Shown here: positions 19,762-28,962 of the stretch, piece after piece | Position numbering within the stretch: the first letter of the stretch is position 1 | Layout of the letters: each line of letters starts with the position of its first letter | Assembly (NCBI GenBank): GCA_019359235.1 | Contig: JAHHHT010000010.1 | Span: 1 to 64,000 of the forward strand | Origin: Oscillatoria princeps RMCB-10 | GTDB lineage: Bacteria > Cyanobacteriota > Cyanobacteriia > Cyanobacteriales > Oscillatoriaceae | DNA length: 64,000 bases | Direction of reading: 5' to 3' | The notes under the pieces: model-generated | The model's database searches: none | What the model saw: the letters and a program-made list of their open reading frames with translations, nothing else | Told to the model about the DNA's origin: nothing | Program-made: the position numbers and the translations under genes

Positions 19762-20709
19762 TCAATCTCGTTTGGACTCAGACGGCTGAGAGTCTTGCAG
19801 AATTGCCGAGTTGAACTTGGCCCGCTGCATTGCCTCCCCCACAGTGACGTTGAGCTGAGCGCCAATCAGCATCACCCACGAACTCAAGTACAGCCACAGC
19901 ATTAAAACTATCACAGCGCCAACCGCTCCATAAGACCGGTTGTAATTGCCGAAGTTGCTGACGTAGAGCCGAAACAGACCGGAGATTACAGCCCACGAGA
20001 CTGCTGCCAAAATCGCTCCGGGCATAATCGGCGTTCCTTTGGGCCTGCGGCTTGGGCCATAGCGATAGATAAAGCCAAAGGCAGCGGAGACGATGCCCAA
20101 AGCAATTGGCCAGCTAAACAGCCGCCAAACCGACAGGAAAGTTGGCACCAGCTTGCAGCTGATATTGGGGTCGAACCGGCAGCTTTGCTCCGCCACCATT
20201 TGCACGATCAGATCGCTGACAAACACCAGTGCGCTGGCGGCGATCAGCAGCAGGATAGTGCCAACACTGAGAGCCAGAGAAACGAGCTTGGCTTTCCAAA
20301 AAGGTCGCGCCCGCTCTGGGGGAATGCGGTAGATTTGATCCAGGGCAGCGATTGCGGCGCTGATGGCTCCGGAAAATGCCCAAATTGCCCCAAAAAAACT
20401 AATCGAAAACAGGCTCTGGTTTTTCGAGACGGTGATTTCACTGATAAACCCGCGAATCAGCGTCTGGACTTCCAGGGGGGCGAACTTGCCCAGCTGACGC
20501 GCCAGTTGGTTGAGGGTGGATTGCAAGGATTCAAATAGCCCAATGGCCGTCAGAACAGCCAAAATTGCTGGAAACAGGGCTAACATGGCGTTATAAGCCA
20601 TCTCAGCTGACAGACCGGCCAGCCGCTGCTCGCCGGCACGCTGAAAAACTTGCCGCAGGGTTGGTAAATTGAGGTGGCCAAAAAAACGGACAAAGCGGAA
20701 AGATGGCAT
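19762..20709 (-). CDS. YihY/BrkB family inner-membrane protein
   Basis: A 315-residue multi-pass membrane protein. GLSAEMAYNAMLALFPAILA (~32-51) and the later YRYGPSRRPKG and ALAVSWAVISGLFRLYVSNF-like blocks with NYNRSYGAVGAVIVLMLWLY are the family's signature. About six membrane segments are evident. Transport or envelope roles have been proposed for the family, but the substrate is not established. The C-terminus is short and charged. Confidence 0.88.
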   Translation of the reverse strand: MPSFRFVRFFGHLNLPTLRQVFQRAGEQRLAGLSAEMAYNAMLALFPAILAVLTAIGLFESLQSTLNQLARQLGKFAPLEVQTLIRGFISEITVSKNQSLFSISFFGAIWAFSGAISAAIAALDQIYRIPPERARPFWKAKLVSLALSVGTILLLIAASALVFVSDLIVQMVAEQSCRFDPNISCKLVPTFLSVWRLFSWPIALGIVSAAFGFIYRYGPSRRPKGTPIMPGAILAAVSWAVISGLFRLYVSNFGNYNRSYGAVGAVIVLMLWLYLSSWVMLIGAQLNVTVGEAMQRAKFNSAILQDSQPSESKRD

Positions 20710-20762
20710 TGGATTTGGGATGGAAGGATTGACATCCCCAATTTAAAATCTAAAAACTAAAA

Positions 20763-20990
20763 CCTAAAATTCTAATATCTCCCACCCAGTTTCTAGAATC
20801 TCTCTCCCCCTCCCCGTTTTTGGCGTAGCGCAGGCGTCTCGCCTGCGCACACGAGCCTAAAATTATAACATCTCCCACCCAGTTTCTAGAATCTCTCTCC
20901 CCCTCCCCGTTTTTGGCGTAGCGCAGGCGTCTCGCCTGCGCACACGAGCCTAAAATTATAACATCTCCCACCCAGTTTCTAGAGCCCCTC
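20763..20990. repeat. 93-base tandem repeat, 2.4 copies
   Basis: Units begin at 20763, 20856 and 20949. Each runs from CCTAAAATT through CATCTCCCACCCAGTTTCTA to a GGCGTAGCGCAGGCGTCTCG palindrome and CACACGAG. Copies 1 and 2 are almost identical, implying recent duplication. The third breaks off into a TCCCCCTCTCCGC repeat. Confidence 0.9.
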
Positions 20991-21063
20991 TCCCCCTCTC
21001 CGCTAGCGGGGATGGGGGGGGTACAGGGCAACCGGCAAAAGCTCAGTAAAATTGAAAATTCCT

Positions 21064-21645
21064 ATGAGTCAGAACTTCTCGCAGTGGTTGGAGGAAATCA
21101 AGACTCTGCAACAGCAATTGGCAGAGCGAGAGCAAGAGCGCGATGCGGCCAATGCCAGCGCCGACCGCTGGCGCGAACTCTACAATACAGAAGCGCAGCA
21201 GCGCCGCACTGAGGCCAAGCAAGCTCAGCAAACTATCGAATCGCTGAAGGCAGAAATCCAGCGCCTTGAGGAGGAAGCCGCCAGAGCCAAAGAGGATGAT
21301 GCCGGCAGTTTGTCTGCCATTGAGCAAGAGTTGGGCAGACTTGGCTCTGGTGAGTTGACAGCCAAACTGGCAAAATTGCTCAGCTCGCGCTTGGAGGCGC
21401 TGCAAGAAGTGGATCGTCTGGCTCTTGCGCTCAAAGACGAGCAAGCCGCCCACGCCAAAACCCGCCAAAGTTTGACGACAGCTTTGGGGGATACGATGGA
21501 CCGGCTGAAAGCCGCCCGCGCCGCCCTCACCGATGGCGAAGAGGCAGCGGACTTTGCCGCTGGCAGCAGCGAACAAATGCCGGGGGCGTCTAAAATCCCA
21601 TCACTGAAGCTACCTCGGATAAGACCGGCTCAACCCCCTGCTTGA
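21064..21645 (+). CDS. Coiled-coil protein
   Basis: A 193-residue protein whose residues ~8-165 are almost wholly charged helix with heptad spacing ([20 protein letters not shown] at the start), likely a long coiled coil. The tail is Pro-rich ([13 protein letters not shown]). No enzyme motif. The ATG at 21064 is preferred over a TTG at 21052. Its last 56 bases overlap, on the other strand, the 3' end of thrC. Confidence 0.7.
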   Translation: MSQNFSQWLEEIKTLQQQLAEREQERDAANASADRWRELYNTEAQQRRTEAKQAQQTIESLKAEIQRLEEEAARAKEDDAGSLSAIEQELGRLGSGELTAKLAKLLSSRLEALQEVDRLALALKDEQAAHAKTRQSLTTALGDTMDRLKAARAALTDGEEAADFAAGSSEQMPGASKIPSLKLPRIRPAQPPA

Positions 21646-22723
21646 GGGGGTTGTTGCTGTGATTGATGGCCGTATCTGGGTCTTTGAGACCGTTGCCGGT
21701 GAGGACGCAAACCACGGTTGCGCCGGCGGGCACTTGGTCTTTCACTTTCAGCAAGCCGGCGACGGAGGCGGCGGAAGCGGGCTCGCAGAAAATGCCTTCA
21801 GAGCTGGCCAAGAGGCGGTAAGCGTCGAGGATTTCGGCGTCGGTCACGGCGTGGAACTGCCCCTGACTGGCGGACTGGGCGGCGACGGCTTTCTGCCAGG
21901 AAGCGGGGTTGCCAATGCGAATGGCGGTGGCCAGGGTTTCGGGATGGGCCACCGGCTTGCCGCTGACGAGCGGTGCGGCACCGGCGGCTTGGAATCCCAT
22001 CATCCGGGGCAATTGCTGGCAAATTCCCGCTTGGTGGTACTGACAAAACCCCATCCAGTAGGCGGTGATGTTGCCGGCATTTCCCACGGGAAGGCACAGC
22101 CAGTCGGGGGCGTCGCCGAGGGCGTCTGCGATTTCAAAGGCAGCGGTTTTCTGACCTTCCAGGCGGTAGGGATTGAGCGAGTTGACCAAGGTCACCGGGT
22201 AGTGGGCGGCCATTTCTTGGACAATTTCCAGGGCGCGGTCAAAGTTGCCTTTGATGGAGAGGACTTCGGCTCCGTAGACTAAAGCTTGGGCCAACTTGCC
22301 CAGGGCGACATAGCCTTCAGGAATCAGGACAAAGGCTCGCATGCCGCCGCGTCTGGCGTAGGCGGCGGCGGAGGCGGAGGTGTTGCCGGTGCTGGCGCAG
22401 ATCACGGCTTGCGCCCCTGACTCCTTGGCTTTGGAAATGGCCATTGTCATCCCCCGGTCTTTGAAGCTGCCGGTGGGGTTGAGTCCGTCATATTTGACAA
22501 ATACTCGCACCTGTCTGCCCACCAGCTGGGCAATTGAGGGTGCGGGGATGAGAGGGGTGTTGCCCTCAAGCAATGTTACCACGGGCGTGGTATCACTCAC
22601 AGGCAAGTAGCGCCGGTAGGTTTCGATCAGCCCGGGCCAGCCCTTGGGGGTGGCTCGCCGGTCGCCCGCACTCGGGATTGCGCCGGTGGCGTGGTTTTCA
22701 GCAGCAGACAGACTGAGAGTCAC
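21590..22723 (-). CDS. thrC: Threonine synthase
   Basis: A 377-residue PLP enzyme converting O-phosphohomoserine to threonine. [11 protein letters not shown] places the PLP Lys at 88; [14 protein letters not shown] and [13 protein letters not shown] are phosphate-binding and substrate motifs. The start is GTG at 22723 with a weak GAAAGA site. The C-terminal [15 protein letters not shown] matches the family end, so the overlap with the convergent coiled-coil gene is real at its 3' side. Confidence 0.95.
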   Translation of the reverse strand: MTLSLSAAENHATGAIPSAGDRRATPKGWPGLIETYRRYLPVSDTTPVVTLLEGNTPLIPAPSIAQLVGRQVRVFVKYDGLNPTGSFKDRGMTMAISKAKESGAQAVICASTGNTSASAAAYARRGGMRAFVLIPEGYVALGKLAQALVYGAEVLSIKGNFDRALEIVQEMAAHYPVTLVNSLNPYRLEGQKTAAFEIADALGDAPDWLCLPVGNAGNITAYWMGFCQYHQAGICQQLPRMMGFQAAGAAPLVSGKPVAHPETLATAIRIGNPASWQKAVAAQSASQGQFHAVTDAEILDAYRLLASSEGIFCEPASAASVAGLLKVKDQVPAGATVVCVLTGNGLKDPDTAINHSNNPLKQGVEPVLSEVASVMGF

Positions 22724-22827
22724 AGTAATTAGTCTTTCAGATGCAAACAGAATCGGTGTTAGCCTTTAGTGTACCTTGAGAATCCCGGAAGTCCGCGCCG
22801 GTGCCGGGAGGGCAAGGAAAAATTGCA

Positions 22828-22845
22828 GTCACTTAGAAAAGTGAC
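22828..22845. promoter_or_regulatory. Inverted repeat in the thrC divergent promoter region
   Basis: GTCACTT and AAGTGAC form a perfect 7-base inverted repeat with a 4-base spacer. It lies about 50 bases before a TAAAAT box for the rightward gene and about 105 bases before the thrC start. It could be an operator. No regulator can be named. Confidence 0.35.
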
Positions 22846-22927
22846 ACAGTTGCTGCTGACTGCGGGATTGTATCCGATTTAACTTATAGTTCAGGTTAAA
22901 ATAATGTGAAGATGTGAGTAAGTAGAA

Positions 22928-23179
22928 ATGACCAGCCAGTTACTAGAGATGTCAAATCCCGCATCCACTCTGTCCAGTGCCCCCAGCACTGTTGCTAACC
23001 CCGCTAGGGTGAGCGATGCAACGGTTGCGTCGCCCAGTAGAGCCGTGCCGGTCGAGCCGGTGCTGTCCCCGTATCAAGCAGACCAGCAAGTGAAGTTCCT
23101 GCACTTGCAGGCTGAAGTAGAATCCCTATTGCTACAGTTGCGTTCGCTCAAGCAGCAGCGGCAAGACCAAGCGCCATAA
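22928..23179 (+). CDS. Small Ala/Ser-rich protein with a C-terminal coiled coil
   Basis: An 83-residue protein. The first ~50 residues are Ala/Ser/Pro/Val-rich and probably disordered. Residues 52-80 (QADQQVKFLHLQAEVESLLL and QLRSLKQQR) form an amphipathic helix. It resembles a short conserved cyanobacterial hypothetical protein. The function is unknown. Confidence 0.6.
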   Translation: MTSQLLEMSNPASTLSSAPSTVANPARVSDATVASPSRAVPVEPVLSPYQADQQVKFLHLQAEVESLLLQLRSLKQQRQDQAP

Positions 23180-23367
23180 CCTGCGGCGCTCGTCCGCACT
23201 GCAGGGTGTGGGGACGCGACATCTCGCGTCTCTACCGTCGCGTCTCTACCGTCGCGGCAGTCGCGGCAGTCGCGTCGGTGCAGCAGCTTTTCTCTGCCTC
23301 TCCCTCATCCCGGTATCGGTGAAATGCGTAAGTCCTGGATATTTGCGGGCTGGTTGGGGCCAAGTTC

Positions 23368-23808
23368 TCAACCGGCATCTTTGTGAGAAGAGAGGCGCTT
23401 GACGCGCAAGCCTTCCCATCCGCACTGGCGGTTGCGGCACCTGTAGCGAAACACCGGCACGAAGCCACTAATCAAGCGCTCGAAAGAGTGGCGGTGGCTG
23501 CGGTGCAGCTTGCTGCCGCAGGCGGGACATTTCAAACTCACCAAATGCTCTGAGGTTTGCAGGCGGTAGCGGATGCGATTAACCAATAAGACGGCACTAA
23601 CAGCTAGCAACAGAACAGCGATAGCGTCAGAGGCCGTCATGTGGCGGAGGGTTTTGAGACTCTCCAGCCCCACCCGAGCCGCCTGTGCTCCCAGACGCCC
23701 CAGGGTGGCGCGAATCGCAAAAGGCTCGACGAGCAAGAAGATTCCCAAACCAGCCAAAAACAGCGCAACAAATTCAATATAACTTTTCTGGCGGAAACGC
23801 TTGATCAT
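23368..23808 (-). CDS. Membrane protein with a zinc-ribbon tail
   Basis: A 146-residue protein. Two hydrophobic helices lie at about 11-30 and 62-80. The C-terminal cytoplasmic part has CPACGSKLHRSHRHS, then CRNRQCGWEGLR, a four-Cys zinc ribbon. Function unknown. It is comparable in plan to the protein at 25930. Confidence 0.65.
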   Translation of the reverse strand: MIKRFRQKSYIEFVALFLAGLGIFLLVEPFAIRATLGRLGAQAARVGLESLKTLRHMTASDAIAVLLLAVSAVLLVNRIRYRLQTSEHLVSLKCPACGSKLHRSHRHSFERLISGFVPVFRYRCRNRQCGWEGLRVKRLSSHKDAG

Positions 23809-24677
23809 AGATAAATACCAGGGGCTTGCTGATTTAAACTATCATTCTCCCCTCTCGCTCCTCACTCAGAATGACTTCTCTTAATCAATAAATGTTCTCG
23901 CAAAAATCTTGGCCCTATCGGAGTTAGGAACCCAGCTATAATCCAATGATTTACATTAAAAACCAGACGGTTTTCTGAGAAAATACCTGAATATATAAGG
24001 GTTATTGGTGCAATTTTTCTGCCGGAAGACAGAGAAGTAATTCAACAATTCTTGTTATAAATACTCCCGTGCCGTTGCGCGAATCATTTCCAGTGGCGGG
24101 GCTGAGGGCGGTGAGCAGTCCCACCAGCGCTCTGGACTGCCTGCTGAGATTGCTCCGCTATTGGTTTGTCGTGCCGGCGCTCTCAAGGCTTGCCTTACTG
24201 TCCCAGTTATATCCGGCCAATTGCCCACAATTATTTCGCCCCCGCACACCTGCTCCCAAGGGAGGGCGCAATTGGCCCGCCGGCGGCCACAATTGGCCCC
24301 CCACTCCCGCAGATTGCGGTCAATTCACCGGACTAGATATTATAGCGTTTTTCATATTAGTTAGGTAGTGATAAACCCGGTTTCTTAAAGAAACCGGGTT
24401 TCTGGGGCGTACTTCATCCAACTGAAAACCGCTACAGACGCCAGAGGGCGCAACCGGCGGTGGGGCGGGCCGGTGGAGCGCCCCGGCTGTGCGCCCGAAG
24501 TGGGGGGCGCAGTGCCAGCAGCCGCCAGAAATTCTCCGCACAGTGGCAATATTGTGTTATAAAAGTTGAGGTTTTGTAACCAGCAGTGCTGTTTGCCCAT
24601 CCTACTGCTAGCAGGCTGTTTGCGTGAATCCACTGATTAACTTGTCCGAATAGCACCTGGAGAATATTAATCTATTC
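23809..24677. other. Gene-free stretch before desA
   Basis: About 870 bases without a supported gene. It includes AT-rich DNA at 23870-24060, a CCGGCGGCCACAATTGGCCC-type repeat near 24280, and one copy of repeat family B at 24341-24436. The desA promoter should lie in 24540-24670. Confidence 0.5.
24341..24436. mobile_element. Palindromic element, family B copy 2
   Basis: The left end reads TATAGCGTTTTTCATATTAG. The core is AAACCCGGTTTCTTAAAGAA and then ACCGGGTTTCT. The right end is TACTTCATCCAACTGAAAAC followed by CGCTACA, an inverted form of the left end of the copy at 2934. It is noncoding. Confidence 0.65.
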
Positions 24678-25724
24678 ATGACTGCATCGACCGTAAAGCC
24701 CCAGAAGTTGGCATCTGCGCCCACCGGCTCAGACTTGCGGCTCAAAGACATTATAAAAATCCTGCCGCGCGAATGCTTTCAGAAAGACCGGCGCAAAGCT
24801 TGGCTGTCAGTGGCAATCAATGTCTTATTGGTTGGCGCGGGCTACTGGGGGCTGGCCATTGCGCCCTGGTTCCTGCTGCCGGTGCTGTGGATTTTTACCG
24901 GCACAGCACTGACCGGCTTTTTTGTGATTGGCCACGATTGCGGGCACCGGTCATTTGCCAACCGCAAATGGGTGAACGATTTAGTTGGCCATGTAATGAT
25001 GCTGCCGCTGATTTATCCCTTCCACGGCTGGCGCATCCTGCACAATTACCACCACAAGCACACCAACAAGCTGTCGGTGGACAATGCTTGGCAACCCTGG
25101 AAGCAAGACGTGTATGCCGGTGCGGGAGGCGGGTTGCAGTGGATCTACCGGCGGCTGCGGGGGCGGTTTTGGTGGCTCGCCTCAATTGCCCACTGGGCGA
25201 ACTTGCACTTTAACTGGACGAAATTTGAGGGCAAACAGCGATCGCAGGTGAAGTTTTCTGCGCTGTTTGTGCTGGCGGGTGCTGCGATCGGCTTCCCGTT
25301 GCTAATCGCCACGACCGGCATCTGGGGATTCGTCAAATTTTGGCTGCTGCCCTGGCTAGTTTACCACTTCTGGATGAGCACCTTTACCCTGGTGCACCAC
25401 ACTGCGCCCGAGATTCCCTTCACCCCAGCTGAGGAGTGGAATGAGGCGCAAGCGCAGCTGTTTGGCACTGTCCACTGCGATTACCCCCGGTGGGTGGAAT
25501 TTTTCTGCCACGATATCAACGTGCACATCCCCCATCACATTTCGACAGCGATTCCTTCTTACAATTTGCGGATGGCTCATCGCATTCTCAAAGAAAAGTG
25601 GGGGGATTCTCTGGTTGAGTGCCGGTTCTCTTGGTCTTTGATGAAGACGATTACTGACCGGTGCCACTTGTACGATCCGGATGAATGCTACCGCAGTTTT
25701 AAGGATTTCCACGCCGCCAAGTAA
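24678..25724 (+). CDS. desA: Acyl-lipid delta-12 (omega-6) desaturase
   Basis: A 348-residue membrane di-iron desaturase that puts the second double bond into membrane lipids, important for cold acclimation. The three His boxes are HDCGH (86-90), HNYHH (122-126) and HIPHH (283-287). WLLPWLVYHFWMSTFTLVHH and NGTVHCDYPRW-like sequence agree with my memory of Synechocystis DesA. Four membrane helices are evident. Confidence 0.93.
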   Translation: MTASTVKPQKLASAPTGSDLRLKDIIKILPRECFQKDRRKAWLSVAINVLLVGAGYWGLAIAPWFLLPVLWIFTGTALTGFFVIGHDCGHRSFANRKWVNDLVGHVMMLPLIYPFHGWRILHNYHHKHTNKLSVDNAWQPWKQDVYAGAGGGLQWIYRRLRGRFWWLASIAHWANLHFNWTKFEGKQRSQVKFSALFVLAGAAIGFPLLIATTGIWGFVKFWLLPWLVYHFWMSTFTLVHHTAPEIPFTPAEEWNEAQAQLFGTVHCDYPRWVEFFCHDINVHIPHHISTAIPSYNLRMAHRILKEKWGDSLVECRFSWSLMKTITDRCHLYDPDECYRSFKDFHAAK

Positions 25725-25929
25725 ACCAATAGCGGCGGTTTCCCCTCATCCCATACGCCCCTTCTCCAACAGGAGTTGGGCAGAAACAAAACCGCAGTGC
25801 CAGCGCCATCGCGGAAGTTCGGGATTCCCCGGGCTTCCGGAAAGCCGGCACTGCGGCTTTTGCTGCAAGCCGAAATGATATAAAAGATTGATAGGCTTAA
25901 AAAATTTGACTGCCCCAGGGTAGGTTGCC

Positions 25930-26475
25930 ATGAGCGATCCGATTGTCCAGCGAAATGCCAGCGACGCCGCCAAGCCTTCGCGCGGTAAAGACGCGACTGG
26001 GCGTTCTACAAGCAGTCTCAGCTATCAGGGGGTTTACAGCTGCCCTGTGTGCCGCAAGGGTGAGATTTCAGCCATGCCGCTGATGGAGGCTTTTGCTTGT
26101 GACTTTTGCCGGCACATTTTCACGGCTAACCTGGAAAAACAGGTGCTGAAGATGGCAGATAGCTCGTTACCCCTATCGTGGCACTGGAACGGTCGGAGTT
26201 GGCAAGGTGCTCATCGAGCCGGTGCTCAGCTGGGTTGGGGGATTTGGGTGGCGGCGCTGGCTTTTGTGCTCTTTCCGCCAATGCTGGTTGGGCTGGGTGC
26301 GTATATTTTTCCCCCGTTACCGGGGAGTCGCTTGTCTTGGCTGCCGGTATTTTGGACGGGGCTGACATTTTTCTCCCATCTCGCTTGTGTTGGTTGGCTG
26401 GTTGTGGAGTCCTATCAATTTCCAGTTTTTGCGTTTTTGAGGGCGTGGCGGCGTCGGTTTCTGGGAAGCCGGTAG
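25930..26475 (+). CDS. Zinc-finger membrane protein of unknown function
   Basis: A 181-residue protein. After a ~35-residue polar N-terminus, CPVCRKGE (near 38-45) and CDFCRHIF (near 57-64) form a four-Cys zinc site. Two hydrophobic segments follow, at ~105-128 and ~138-160, and the tail is basic (RAWRRRFLGSR). A conserved type in cyanobacteria, without known function. Confidence 0.65.
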   Translation: MSDPIVQRNASDAAKPSRGKDATGRSTSSLSYQGVYSCPVCRKGEISAMPLMEAFACDFCRHIFTANLEKQVLKMADSSLPLSWHWNGRSWQGAHRAGAQLGWGIWVAALAFVLFPPMLVGLGAYIFPPLPGSRLSWLPVFWTGLTFFSHLACVGWLVVESYQFPVFAFLRAWRRRFLGSR

Positions 26476-26793
26476 CTGACCGGCGCTTCCGGAGATGCCG
26501 GTGTTTGGGCGCGGCACAATGGGCGGATGAACCCCACCCCCCAACCCCCCAACCCCCTCCCCGCGTGCGGGGAGGGGGAGCAAGAGGGGGGTGTGGGGGC
26601 GCAGGCGTTCTGGCCGGTGTCTGCGGATTTGAGACGTAGGACAGGCGTCTACGGCTAAAATGCCAGAATTTCGTTGCTCCCATCCAAAGAAACCCGATTT
26701 CTGGTATTATAAGACCTGCGCTCTAGGAATGCCCCGGTGTTCTGTGCGGCTGTTATAATGGAAGTGAGTGCCAGCTAGCGAGGAGGTTGTAAG
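26476..26793. other. Repeat-bearing gap
   Basis: It contains an AACCCCCTCCCCGCGTGCGG palindrome with its GGAGGGGG partner at 26545-26580, a GTAGGACAGGCGTC fragment near 26636, and an AAGAAACCCGATTTCTGG fragment of family B near 26688. The Uma2 promoter should be near 26740-26765 (TATAAT at about 26753). Confidence 0.5.
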
Positions 26794-27429
26794 ATGACAG
26801 CCCTAACAGAAATTTCCCAAAGTGCGATTGAGGGTAAAGAACAGCGCTATTACTCTCCTGAGGAGTATTTGGAGCTAGAAACGGCGGCGGAATACAGGAG
26901 TGAATATTGCGACGGCAAGATAATTCCTAAGACTGGCGGGACACCGAATCACAATCAGATAGCTCTTAATTTAGCTGGGGCGCTGAATTTTGCTTTTAAA
27001 GGGCAACCCTACCGAGTATTTATGACCGACCAGCGATTAGGGATACCCCTGAATCGGCTCTACACCTATCCAGATGTGATGGTAGTGTCGGGTCAGCTAG
27101 AGTTTGCTGAGGGTCGGAAGGACACGATTACAAATCCTGTGATGATTGCCGAGGTGCTGTCAGACTCTACAGAAGATTACGACCGGGGTAAAAAGTTCAA
27201 GTTGTATCGGAGCATTCCCAGTTTTAGGGAATATCTTCTCATTTCGCAGTCGGAGAGGTACGTCGAACAGTTTTCAAAGACGGATGATAACAAATGGCTG
27301 TTGTCTGAGTGGGCGGGGGAAGATGCTGTGCTGGCGTTAAGTTCTGTTCAGTTCCAAATTTCTTTAGCAGACCTCTACGATAAGGTTGAGTTTGAGTCGG
27401 GGGGTGAAGAGGGTGCCGGTGGGAGTTGA
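26794..27429 (+). CDS. Uma2 family endonuclease-fold protein
   Basis: A 211-residue protein of the Uma2 (DUF820) family, a PD-(D/E)XK fold expanded in cyanobacteria, often linked with mobile DNA. EYRSEYCDGKII, YPDVMVV, IAEVLSDSTEDYDRGKKFKL and IPSFREYLLIS are present; Asp of PDVMV and Glu of AEVLS are the expected metal-site residues. A GAGGAGG site precedes the ATG. Substrate unknown. The tail is Glu/Gly-rich. Confidence 0.88.
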   Translation: MTALTEISQSAIEGKEQRYYSPEEYLELETAAEYRSEYCDGKIIPKTGGTPNHNQIALNLAGALNFAFKGQPYRVFMTDQRLGIPLNRLYTYPDVMVVSGQLEFAEGRKDTITNPVMIAEVLSDSTEDYDRGKKFKLYRSIPSFREYLLISQSERYVEQFSKTDDNKWLLSEWAGEDAVLALSSVQFQISLADLYDKVEFESGGEEGAGGS

Positions 27430-27866
27430 GGGTATAGCGGTTTTCAAATCGCTGTGGCACACCCCCCAACCCCCCGCGATAAAAATTTTCCCCTCGCTTT
27501 CCCTTTTTTTAGGGAGGGGCGAGGGGTTGCAGATATTTGCACTCCATTCAATTGCCAAATGGTATAGCAGTAGCCACTTAGGGAACCGACGTAGGACAGG
27601 CGTCTCGCCTGTCCCAGAGACCTTGAGGGCAGGCGTCTCGCCTGCCCTACGCCTATACTTCGTAGGAATTGCGTTCCCTCCGATCAAGCGTGTCCATTAC
27701 TGAGCTGTCTATTGCTATATAATTCAGCTGTCAAGCAAGTTAAGTGCGTTTGGCCTAGCCGGCCACTCAAAGCTCCCGCGCAAGCCGGCTCCGCTCCTCC
27801 TGAGCCATCTGCCTTCAGCCGGCATGCTATTGGCCACATTGATATTCCGCATCTAAAATTCACATG
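27430..27866. other. Repeat-filled gap
   Basis: A TATAGCGGTTTTCAAA fragment of family B begins at 27432. A C-rich CACCCCCCAACCCCC repeat follows, with a long imperfect palindrome near 27483-27520. One copy of family A spans 27563-27719. The rest up to 27866 is unassigned. No gene. Confidence 0.55.
27563..27719. mobile_element. MITE-like element, family A copy 4
   Basis: The left end is TATAGCAGTAGCCACTTAGG. The right end is TGAGCTGTCTATTGCTATA, the same type as copy 1. Nested inside are GTAGGACAGGCGTCTCGCCT, GGGCAGGCGTCTCGCCTGCC and GTAGGAATTGCGTTCCCTCC units. It has no coding capacity. Confidence 0.6.
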
Positions 27867-28250
27867 CTAGGGCAAACCATTACATGGTAAAGGAGGAGAA
27901 CCAGATGAGCCGGTCGATAAGCTAGATAGGCTGTCTGATATGCTATCCATCTGACATCGGGCTGCTGGACAGTGATTCATAAGATCTTCCATACTCGTAC
28001 CCCCTACACATTTACTTGGGGTGCCAGGGGGGGGTTTAATAACTGCGGTGCCTTGATTCGGACACGGTGCCCACGTTGATGATGAATAGAAACAGAAACT
28101 TTGTCCAGTGTCAGGATTTACATATTGTTGTGGAGAAATAACAGTCCCCCACGGGCTGCCTTGGTTGCCTTGTGCCAAGACGCCACTGGAAGAGAAAACT
28201 AGCAGCATTGAAAGCGAGAATCCGAATCTAGGTACAGAGAATAATTTCAT
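27867..28250 (-). CDS. Small secreted Cys-containing protein
   Basis: A 127-residue protein. The start at 28250 (MKLFSVPRFGFSLSMLLVFS) follows an AAGGGGA site and gives a signal peptide cut after VLAQ. The mature part has about eight Cys (FCFYSSSTWAPCP, CVGGTS, HCPAARCQM, and one near the end) and is Ser/Pro/Gly-rich, suggesting a disulfide-bonded exported protein. I do not recognise the family. Confidence 0.6.
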   Translation of the reverse strand: MKLFSVPRFGFSLSMLLVFSSSGVLAQGNQGSPWGTVISPQQYVNPDTGQSFCFYSSSTWAPCPNQGTAVIKPPPGTPSKCVGGTSMEDLMNHCPAARCQMDSISDSLSSLSTGSSGSPPLPCNGLP

Positions 28251-28962
28251 AACAATCCCCTTAAAAACCACGGATAATGCTGTGTTTAAGAAGCCTATCG
28301 AATTTTGCATAGACCGCAAACAGCCGAACCGGCGCTCGCCAAACTCATGGGGACAATTACAGCAATCATCGCCCCCGACGTTGAAATTATTGGCGTCGCA
28401 CAGTAGAAGGACGAAACGCGCGTTTCGCGCATCGCAACGCTAAAGGAACCTTTTTCCACGAGCGCGAAAACCGCCTCTTACTCGCCCTCCCCGTACACGG
28501 GGAGGGGGTTGGGGGGTGGGGTTCATCCCTCAACTTTGCAACGCCAAATTATTTAGTTGTCTCACACTCTAGCAACATTTCTCCAGCCTTACCAGGGATA
28601 AAAAGTGATAAAAAGTGATAAAAAGTGACAGGGTTGCGCCGGCTGTGCTAGACTTTACCTGAAAGATGCCCCTGGGGGTAGGATACAATGAATTCCACCG
28701 GCACCGGCACCAACCGGCTCTTGGCCCTGAGGAGCATCCCATTTTTGTAATCCCCCTCACCCCCAACCCCTCTCCCACAAGGGGAGAGGGGAGAATTCTT
28801 TATTTTTCCCCCCTCTCCCGCCCTGGGAGAGGGGGGTTAGGGGGGTGAGGGTGAAAACCTTTGCAAAAAGGGGATGCTCCCTTGGCCCTCGGCATGGCAA
28901 TCCTCACTGGCCTTTTGTAAATCACTGCCGGATGAAACATCACTTTTCAGGGAATTTGACCC
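28251..28962. other. Repeat-rich gap of 0.7 kb
   Basis: It holds a CCTCCCCGTACACGGGGAGG palindrome at 28487-28507, three copies of a 10-base unit GATAAAAAGT at 28597-28626, and two G/C-rich palindromic repeats of the CCCTCTCCCACAAGGGGAGA kind at 28746-28860. No gene is supported. Confidence 0.6.

Noticed and set aside
24069-24368. A 99-residue frame before desA
   Set aside because: It spans dispersed repeats and runs into family B ends. It has no ribosome site or family resemblance.
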